This document shows, in pieces, positions 55,766-64,000 of a stretch of DNA of 64,000 nt; position 1 is the stretch's first letter; each line of letters opens with the position of its first letter. The stretch spans positions 1 to 64,000 of the forward strand of contig JAANDG010000333.1 in NCBI GenBank assembly GCA_036852015.1, given 5' to 3'. The stretch is from Pelodera strongyloides. Its lineage: Eukaryota > Nematoda > Chromadorea > Rhabditida > Rhabditidae. The notes under the pieces are model-generated. The model made no database searches. It was not told where the DNA came from and worked only from the letters and a program-made list of their open reading frames with translations. A program made the translations under genes and the position numbers.

Positions 55766-56539
55766 CTGAAGTGATATAAATGAATAAAATAAAATCACTG
55801 ATTAAATATGCTCAAGAATATTGAGAAAGTAGAGAGGCGTGAAAGTAGAGAGTATGAAGACGTAAAAACTCTTGGTTCCGATTTTCGCATTGAGCGCGCG
55901 TAAAGTATTCACAAAATTGTAAAAGTAAATCTGCTAATCTGCAAGTTCAGGATGGCCACAGCGAAAACATTTTTTTTCATGGGTGAAAGCCTAGTCATCT
56001 ATGAATTATCCTAAACGCGCCCTTCTTGTTGGAGAGACAAGTAAGTTATGAAGATGTGGCATTTGATTCGAACGCTATGTATAGGAAGCAGTTTTAGAAT
56101 CCAATTCATTTTAGGTAAATTTGCATAAACAAAACGCTGATCTCGCGCAATTTGTTTGCTCAATATCTCATACGCAAATTTCAGCAAGTGTTAGTATCGG
56201 AAACAAAGCTTGCATGCGTTTTATGTGACTGTAGTCAGCTAGTGATTACGCAAAATAAGTTCACTTCACAAAAATAGATTTTGAAACATATGCTACTAAC
56301 AAAATTCTCACTAACAAAATACATTGCTGACATGGAAATATGTAAATTCATAGCTTCTCATACGCTTGCTAGGTATGGTGTTGATTTATTTACTTGTACT
56401 AATATAGCATTCTTCCTTTTAGCTGCGGTAATTTACCCTAACGTTTTACACATTTACGTGTGTTTTCAATTATGAATTTGCAAATTATTGTATTATTATA
56501 GAACTTTATTCATATTATAATTACAAAATCATTGCAGTA
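55766..56539. promoter_or_regulatory. Divergent intergenic region
   Basis: Lies between the Mind bomb-like start (minus) and the start of the serine/lysine-rich gene (plus). AT-rich, without a clear TATA box or repeat. It should contain both 5' ends unless the Mind bomb-like gene has a distant first exon. Confidence 0.35.
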
Positions 56540-59500
56540 ATGGGGCGTGGGAAGGATGAGAAACTGCCCGAATACCGCTCGCGGGCGGTCCGTTCCCGCA
56601 AGACGAAACGCGAGGATGGCACGGAAATACAGGTGCGCACGCGGAAAGTGCGCACTGTCGGAGACGCGTTTCAAGCGGTCGAGGATATTATTGGTATGAA
56701 TTTATATTAAAGTAAAAATAAAGGCATTAATTATATGAAATCATAGGCTAACTGGGTACTTATAAATTTACATTTATTTCACTGCAGAAAAAAATTTTTT
56801 TGACTAGTTAAAAAAATTTAACCTGAGGTCGTATTCACCAACACACAATGAGCCCTCCCTAGACTCACGAGCACACTGAATCTCTTCTGATCTCGCACTC
56901 TCTACGCACTCTTTAGCTCCCTGGCGAGGTCAGGGAGGGCTCTCTGCGTGTTGGTGAGTACGACCTCTGTTCGTTCCAGAGTTCTGGTTTGCATAGTTTG
57001 TTTTCGTCTATATTCAGACAACGCTGTGATTGAGACCGAGGCAGCCTTGCGCCGGCTTCACGTGCCCGCAGAAACTAAGGGTGCGTTTGATTTTTTTTTT
57101 TTTTTTTTTTTTTATTATTATAACTCTTTATTCAAGCAATACGATTTAACAAACGGACAATGTCAATGAAAGAGATAGACACACACACAGGCTAGGCACG
57201 TTTAAGAGGCCCAGCTACTCACGCGGTGCGAAAATACAAAACAAAGTGAAACAACAATTCTAAAGAGCGGAAATTTCGACGTGAAAATTAAATTAAGCGA
57301 TTATTGATTTTCTATTACTTACGTGACTTAGTATCAGAGAACACACCGAACTCACCAGTATACGCTACACACCAAATATATCAGCATAGGGGTGGTTACT
57401 GGCAGTGAAGTTCTTTCTCGATTGCATCTGATGGTATCACGCAATATCATCTCCACAAATATTTGAAAAAAAGCACTAGCTGAGCTAATTGTCCTATACT
57501 AATCCAAAGTTAGAAACGCTCCCCGGGGATCATCTTGGGGGAATTTTTCTGCTTAAAAAAACAACAACATTAATGGAAGTTGGCTCCCCCAGCCCCCAGC
57601 TACCCGTCGATCGCTGTAGAAACCGCATGCGGAGGGTGAGACATGAACTATGTTGCTTCTAATATTGTATCATGTACGGTATCCTATCCACTCCTTTTCA
57701 GGTACTTGTATGCCAGAAGTGGGATTCAGTCGTGCTCCAGTACCTGAAAGTCCCCATAGAAGTCAGCATTCAATCAAGCCGTCACCTCCTACAGGACAGA
57801 ATAGTGTTAGTCCCATCTCTCTCCCTCGCTCTCTCTTTCTCTCCCTCTTTCCCTCTCTCTCTCCCTTCCCGCTATCTCTCTCTCTGTCTGTACTACAATT
57901 CGAGGTTTAGGAGGAACAATCCAACATGACCACAACACTCCGTCCGAGACCGAGTGCCAATGAGAATTCTAGCGTGAGATTTTCTTTCTTTTTCTACTAT
58001 GGTACCAGTACCACAATTGCATGCTCTCCCGGGCAGCTAAGGAACTACGGCTCCTCCCCCAGTTTTTTCGTAGTTTGTAGCAGATTACTGTATTTTTTTA
58101 GGACGAGCCTTCTGCGCGCCCCGTGCGCTATGCCCAGGAGAGCTCTGGTGTGAAGAGCACCACGAAGAGTTCCAGCGTAACATCTGGACTCTCAACTCCA
58201 ACTAAGACAACAAGTGATTAATTGTTTAGAATCTGAACTCTGAACTAAATGGGCGTGGCTTATTCTCTTTTTGGGTACCGTACTATTCTAATCAATACTG
58301 GAATACTCCAATCAATAGCCTAAGAATACAGAATATGGGGGCGTACTTGGAGATAAACTTGCCATCGGTACGAGTGAAAATACAGTTATTTGACACCGAG
58401 TCACGATCGATTTTCACTATGTTTATTAATTTTTTTTATTAAGTTTAAACAATACATAATTTTAGTCCCATCATCTCACGGCGAATGGACACGGGCAGTA
58501 ACGACCGAGACTGATAAATCCCTTAGTAGAAGCGGGTTCTCGGAGGTGTCTTCATCGAGCAAACGCCCCAAGAAAGGGTACTATATATTTTTAAATTTAT
58601 TCGTCGGGCCTCAAAATATTTTTTAAACTAAAAGCGAAAAACGGGCCGCTTTCGAAACACATAGAATACACCAGCATTCATATGCAGCTCATGCAAATGA
58701 ACTTGAATTAGAATAAAAAATCGAGCTAAATTCGAGCAAATTAGCATAAATACGTCAGAAAATATCCACGATGCGTTTCAAAAACCGGTCGGTATTTCGC
58801 TTTAACTTTCGTGCACCATTTTGCCTCACACAGCCGTAGTGACTGGCAAAAGGATGCGCGCTGCGAACTTTTAAAATATTTTGATAGCAAAAACGTTTTC
58901 TTAGTCTTACTCGCCAGGCTGTGGCGGCTCTACATTTTCGAGCCAGATTCTCGCCGCGTACCATTCTAGTTACCTTAGCGTACGAGTAAATATTCCCGTA
59001 CTAGATTACGCTCGTAACCGCTAATTTGTGCGTAATGTCGCATGATTCTTAGCTACATTACATTTTCTGGTAAATCTGAACAAACAGTTCTAATCGGCAT
59101 ATTTTAGGCGTAAAACCAGTACTGATATCAGTAAATCAAGATGTTCGGATAAATCGAACAAGTCTTCAAAAGGTTCAAAGAAGAGCCAGAAGTCGTCGGA
59201 TAGCAAGCATGCTAAGGTGAGTTAACACATCATGATAGGGACATGAAATAGATCCTTAATGGTCAGGTCCATAAACCGAGGTGATAAACCTTACGAGAGC
59301 TTATTTATTTTTCACATATTTATCATGTACACTCATCACCAATAACTCAAAGACGGCAACTTTCAGATTACAGCTTTAGATAACGATTACTATTTAGAAG
59401 AAAACATATGTTGTTTCACTAACTTTATTTATTTGTAAAAATATAAAATATAAATTCCAGGAGACCACTAAGCAACTCCGTCACTACGTCCCAAGCCCTA

Positions 59501-60706
59501 CTCCGGAGACCTACTATCCAGGGAAAGAGAAATATGTGTATCTGAGGGAGAAGGAAAAGGTTAGGTTAGGAGCTATACAAGTATTGAATTTTTTTCCAAT
59601 TCTCCCTTTTTGATCTCTGCCGGAGACTTTCCATTTTAGTTTTATGCATCAATATATAAATCAATCAATATAGTCTATTGTCGTTATCTTTTCTCTAACT
59701 ACCAGATCGTACGTTATGTCAATCTTCAAACTACAGTAATATATTGTGTGATTTCTAGGTTTACAAATCCCAAGACGACAAAACTCTCTACTTTGTGCGC
59801 GAGATGCCCAACAATGGACAGGTCATCGTTAGCAAGCGGTTAGTTTACATATACATTAAAGTTTTATTTAGAAAAAAATGCTATTCAACCTCACAGAACA
59901 TGCGTAAGCTAATTATACTACTGTAAATATTAAAATACAAGAATAAAAATAAGAAGGAGAGTAGCAGAATGTTTGTATAAGTTTCTGAATGGAAACCTTA
60001 CTGTTTCCCCTACCGTAATGCATTACAATTAAGATATATATATACAAAATATACCAAATTAACAATTTCCAAAAACTCTAAATAAAAACAATATTATTCT
60101 TTTTAGAAAGGATCCCCGTCCTCTGTTGGCTGAAAAGATGCAACAACTTAGAAAATCATCGAACAAAAGTAACAGCAACAAGTCGGAGAGTTCTGCCATC
60201 GATGGAATTAGGTGTGTTTTTGATTTTGTTTTCGAAACATTTTTGAATTCGTTCTTCTGGATTCCTGGTATCACCGTAGTGGTGCAATTGAACATTTGTC
60301 TAATTGTCTAGGTTCATTAGTAATAAGTAATGACATATTTTTATTTACATCAATTGACTTTCTACGAAAGCTAATATAGTACGGGCGACGTAAGCCGAAT
60401 GCGAATCTCTTTGATAAGAACATTCTAAAAACAAGTATTCTTAGCCCTCGCGATGCTAGTGCTCCTCTGGAAATGGACAAGCCGGTCTCACGTAAGGTAA
60501 ATGTAAATACATTACCATGCTCTATGTTTCGATGCTTATCTCTAGCTGACACAGCTGATTTGATCTGATTTGATCTGATCTGATTTGATCTGATTTGATC
60601 TGATCTGATCTGATTTGGCTAACTTTGAATAATTCATTTAGTCGATGTCCGTCTCGGTGTCGGCCAAGTCTTCCACAACAACGATTCCGAAGAGCTCGAA
60701 GAGCAG
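56540..60706 (+). CDS. Uncharacterised serine/lysine-rich protein, multi-exon
   Basis: I do not recognise this protein. Proposed exons: 56540-56693, 57018-57080, 57702-57805, 57911-57973, 58102-58213, 58466-58577, 59108-59216, 59461-59559, 59759-59838, 60107-60211, 60380-60496, 60642-60706. It opens MGRGKDEKLPEYRSRAVRSR. A short helix-prone segment (VETEAALRRLH-like) follows, then long Ser/Thr/Lys-rich stretches (SSKGSKKSQKSSDSKHAK), then a more ordered piece with ETYYPGKEKYVYLREKEK and VYKSQDDKTLYFVREMPNNG. Composition suggests a basic, mostly disordered, possibly nuclear or cytoskeletal protein. The first ten exons share consistent phase. The 60211/60380 join does not: the eleventh exon is open in a frame one base away from that expected. 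The stop at 58219-58221 would apply if the exon ending 58213 were not spliced. No end was found before the retrotransposon. A TTGCAG acceptor lies directly before the start. Confidence 0.5.
57805..57895. repeat. CT-rich tract
   Basis: CTCTCCCTC-type sequence just inside an intron of the serine/lysine-rich gene. Confidence 0.75.
58628..58805. mobile_element. Palindromic MITE
   Basis: Left end AAAAGCGAAAAACGGGCCG, right end CCGGTCGGTATTTCGCTTTAA; intronic. Confidence 0.72.
60550..60616. repeat. TGATTTGATC/TGATCTGATC tandem repeat
   Basis: Tandem of 5-base GATCT/GATTT units just before the last proposed exon of the serine/lysine-rich gene. Confidence 0.85.
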
Positions 60707-60725
60707 GTGCGCGGCAAAAATTTTC

Positions 60726-60885
60726 TTTTAAAGCGAAATACCAGCCGGTTTTTGAAACGCATCGAATACACCAGCATTCTTGTGTTCTTTATGCAAATCG
60801 AGCTAAATTCGAGCAGATTAGCATAAATTCGTAGAATTCGGTTCTCCACGATGCGTTTCAAAACCGGCCGGCATTTCGCTTTAAA
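60726..60885. mobile_element. Palindromic MITE with internal deletion
   Basis: Termini TTTTAAAGCGAAATACCAGCC and CCGGCCGGCATTTCGCTTTAA are intact; the interior is about 20 bases shorter than other copies. It starts 20 bases after the proposed exon donor at 60707. Confidence 0.75.
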
Positions 60886-61805
60886 AGAGTTTTCGTCTTA
60901 GTCAAAGATCAGAGTCAACAATTTTAAATATGTTGTAGGAGTTGGTGGGTAAGGCGGGGTCCGGGCGGATAGTTCTTGGATGTGGTGATATGAGGAGGGA
61001 TAAACCCTCTCCACATCACCTATCCTCACTAACCGGCCACCCACCAGTATCTAAATAAACATCAGTCTCCTTATCTTAAATATTATCCCTTTTCGTAAAG
61101 GTCCTGAGTATGAACTCCACGTTCGCCAAGCTGAGACTAAGATCTGAATCAATTAATATAGACATAAAACGCGGCACGGGTTAAACATAAAACTAATAGC
61201 AAACCTAAAGTCAGTATCGTAGAGAGAGGTAAAAACATAAAACTTAACAGCACGATACAAAGCTAAGGTCAGTACGAATAAACACACATTTCCGAATAGC
61301 ATTCACAAAGGATTAACATTGGTTAAATAACAATGGGAACATCCCAAGCCTGGACAAATAAGTAAGTCGTTGTAAGTTATTTAAACTTTATTTTTAATAA
61401 AAGAACAACATGCAAAATATAGAGATCAAACGTGAAAGTAAATTAGTTAAATTGCGTTAAAAGGAAGACGCGATAAACAACTAAGTCTACATGAATTTTA
61501 GACCTTTAGGCGAGAGAAACCAAAAATGTGTAGCCGAATAATCGAGTCTAAAAAGTAGCAAAACAAACGAGCGTAAACTTATTGAGCGGGAAAACTTGGC
61601 GCCAATAATAAGCTAGAACAATCGGAGACAATAATTAAATGAGAAAAACCCCTGCGGGTAACGGGCAATTACACAACAGCAAAACAATCGAGAACTACCT
61701 TTCCAAAAATTAACAATGATCAAAACACAATTTTTGAATATTATTATTTGGCGGCAAGTATGGGTGGATTACGGTAGGTTGGGAAGGGTTTAGACTGCGG
61801 GGGGA
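60886..61805 (-). other. Non-coding 3' part of the retrotransposon, possible LTR
   Basis: Lies downstream (minus sense) of the polyprotein stop, where a 3' untranslated region and LTR would fall. A short inverted repeat (GGATGTGGTGATATGAGGAG and its mirror) is at 60977-61025. I could not fix LTR ends, because the second LTR is outside the window. Confidence 0.35.
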
Positions 61806-64000
61806 TTACTTCCCTCTTTTCCGAAAGCGACCCTCCTGGGTCGGAGCGGAATAACGGCGCTCGGACTTTGTTCGCTTGTTCTGCTCCTCAAGTGGTTCTT
61901 CATCCTGCATACGGCGTTTCTCGACCGGACGGGCGTCGCCCAAATCGGATCTCAACTTCTGGATATAGTCGATAGCCGGCGGCATCAAGAAATCGACATA
62001 GCCGATTAGTGACCTACGACGCGGGAAGTCATCGTCGTCCTTTCTGTAAGTGTGCTTCACAATCAGAGAGCATCCGAGAGGCGTGTTCACCGAGTTCAGC
62101 CTTGGCGAGAATCTTGAGCCTACGAAGTGACCCAGAAACGTACGCATCTGATGTTGCTGTGCTTCAGTTGTCATTGTAGCGTCAGGAATCCCGGGGGCAA
62201 TAACCAAGGCAGTGGAAGGACGGAAGTTTCGTGCTAGACGATCCAGTTTCTCTGCTTGCATCTTATACTGGGCAGAATTTGCAAGTATAGGATCGTTGTA
62301 TGGAATTAATATGAGCAATAAAAGCGCCCTGGAATGGTCGGTTATTGTCTGGGTCACATGCTCGGCTTGAGCCAAAGTGCCTCTCTTAATAACATTGACG
62401 ACATAGGTGCGGACCTCCTTCATGTAGTGCTCGCTGAGTCCATTAGCGACAGAGTCGCCAAGAATAATGACTTGTGATTCGTTGAGGGCGTTTCGGTCGA
62501 ACTCTGCTCTTTCCATTTTTGCAATTCGTTCACTATCGGCCTTGGATCTCTCGGCGTCTTGGACGTCTCGATGGTGAGGGTCAGCTTTTCGGGGCCTCCA
62601 CTTAGTGGCCACAATACGCAGATGCTCGATCAGCCCTTTGTCCGTAACATGACACGTGATACGGTCTCCGCCTATGACTTTGGCCAGCAGTTCGATAATC
62701 CGGACGTCGCCGAGAGAAGAGCGAAGACGGATGGCGTGGTACAGCGCACTGGCGGATGAAGATTGGCTTCTCTTGCGCAGAAGGTCAGCCATCCGAGCGT
62801 GGGGACGACATCCTCCAATAATTCCGGCCAGTTCACGCAATGTACGGGCAGGGATCGCGATTGTGTCCGGTGTGGCGTCTACCTCCATGAATTTCGCAAC
62901 CAATTCATAAGAGACGGGTTCTTGGAACGGTCGGTCAAGATCGAGCGACAGATCAGCAGGCGACTGTTCACGGGATCTGCAAATGAGCGATTGAACTAAA
63001 GTCTTATTTTTAAGTCTATTGCTCCGTCTAACGGGCACTATCTCCGTAGGTGCCGGAGCAACCTGTTTGGATACTTTTCCCTGTCTACCGGTATGCACGG
63101 TTAAGGAAAAGTCTTTCATCCCCGGTGGAACCAGTCTAACTTGTTCCAGTTGCACGGTAACACTTTGTCTTGAGTTACTGCGAAGGTCTTTTAGAGTAGC
63201 CGAAGTCTTGTGCAAACCGGTAATTCTGTACGGGCCCGAAAATGGAATACAAACTTTCGGATTTGCAGACTTCGCTTTCTCAGAAGGTTCAAACAAGACA
63301 ACTCTGTCACCAACACACATAGGCTTAGCTCTATTGGTATGGCGACCATCGAACTCCTTTTTCATCTGCTCAGCATTACGCTGCAGGTTTTCAAAGGTGG
63401 TTTCGTGTGCAATCTGAATCCCAGCTAGCAGTTCCGTTTTGTAATCTTGAACGTCTACCATATTGGTAGTAACGTAGTTTCGAGACATGCCCTCGAAAGG
63501 GACCTTCGGGTCTCGGCCGTAATTCAAAAAGGCAGGCGATTCACCAGTTGAAGAATGAAAGGACGAATTGTAAGCGTAAAGAGCGAATGGAACTGAGTTG
63601 TCCCATTCCGTTTCAACGGCGACAATCTTCTTCAGAATCTGCTCGATGCTTCTGTTGAAACGTTCAACAAGTCCATTTTCCCTCTTGGAGTACCCTTTGG
63701 TGAAGGATCGTTGGATCTTCAGGTGTTCGCAAGCCGTGTCCAGTACGGAGTTCATGAATTCAGTACCCTGGTCTGACATGATTTCTCGGGGTACCCGACA
63801 TTCACGGAGCAGATAGTTCACTAAGGCGGCAGATACAACATTCGCGTTCTTTGTAGACAAAGCTTCGGCGTAAGCGAATTTGGTAAAGTAGTCTACCACC
63901 GTCAGCAAATATCGATTTCCGCGGGTCGTGGGTTTCCCAAAATCAATGAGGTCTACACCAACGGTGTCAAAGGCTGAAGAAGTCACCCTCGGATGTAGCG
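61806..64000 (-). mobile_element. Ty3/gypsy-type retrotransposon polyprotein, integrase and C-terminal end
   Basis: The frame is open from the window edge to the stop at 61806-61808, so this is the C-terminal 730 or so codons of a longer pol. The integrase catalytic core is visible: a first aspartate near 63955 (VGVDLIDF), a second near 63775 (SDQGTEF) and the glutamate near 63664 (NGLVERFN). These are spaced as in Ty3/gypsy integrases. A GDRVVLFEP barrel-like segment and a basic RRSNRLKNK stretch follow. About 380 more residues lie beyond the integrase, longer than usual. They include ILGDSVANGL near residue 508 and IPYNDP near residue 565, patterns that recall SGNH/GDSL esterases, and a basic tail. 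No frameshift or stop is visible in this part, so the copy may be young. Reverse transcriptase and gag lie outside the window. Confidence 0.9.

Noticed and set aside
61806..63986. Start of the retrotransposon protein at 63986
   Set aside because: The frame stays open to the window edge with no stop, and integrase should be preceded by reverse transcriptase and RNase H in the same polyprotein.

Overview
The window looks like nuclear DNA of a nematode. Almost every exon I could build ends against a short intron with a TTTCAG/TTCCAG-type acceptor. A run of TAAGCC hexamers, the complement of the TTAGGC nematode telomere repeat, lies at 23536-23577. Several start codons sit just downstream of a splice acceptor that has no recognisable upstream exon, as expected with spliced-leader trans-splicing. 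I cannot name the species. All gene models were built by eye from splice sites, reading phase and family resemblance. The four minus-strand models and the IL-17-like model close in frame over all exons.

Layout. 1-7130: an array of a ~1.24 kb non-coding satellite, four and a half direct copies followed by inverted copies. 8842-26452 (minus): a complete 20-exon PDE8-type cAMP phosphodiesterase gene whose introns are full of small palindromic elements, GA/CT tracts and tRNA-like fragments. 27074-36177 (plus), divergent from PDE8 with only ~620 bp between start codons: a 13-exon gene for a probable secreted protein with a threonine-rich linker and a C-terminal cystine-knot segment that resembles interleukin-17. 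36882-39034 (minus): a seven-exon membrane protein resembling Bax inhibitor-1. 40383-43579 (minus): a nine-exon short-chain dehydrogenase/reductase of the SDR16C/retinol-dehydrogenase type. 43.6-49.0 kb: intergenic, with two unusual minisatellites and an inverted duplicate of one exon of the next gene. 49075-55765 (minus): a 20-exon Mind bomb-like ubiquitin ligase with REP repeats, ankyrin repeats and two RINGs but no recognisable MIB/ZZ front end. 56540 to about 60706 (plus), divergent from it: an uncharacterised serine/lysine-rich protein. 61806-64000 (minus): the integrase end of a Ty3/gypsy-type retrotransposon polyprotein, cut by the window edge and carrying an unusual GDS-motif domain downstream of the integrase.

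Working together: the protein-coding genes are unrelated single-copy functions (cAMP degradation, a possible cytokine, an ER stress/cell death membrane protein, a lipid/retinoid oxidoreductase, Notch-ligand ubiquitination) and do not form a pathway or an operon. The rest of the sequence is dominated by short inverted-repeat elements bounded by TTTAAA, often joined end to end, which suggests a TTAA-targeting transposon system with many non-autonomous families.
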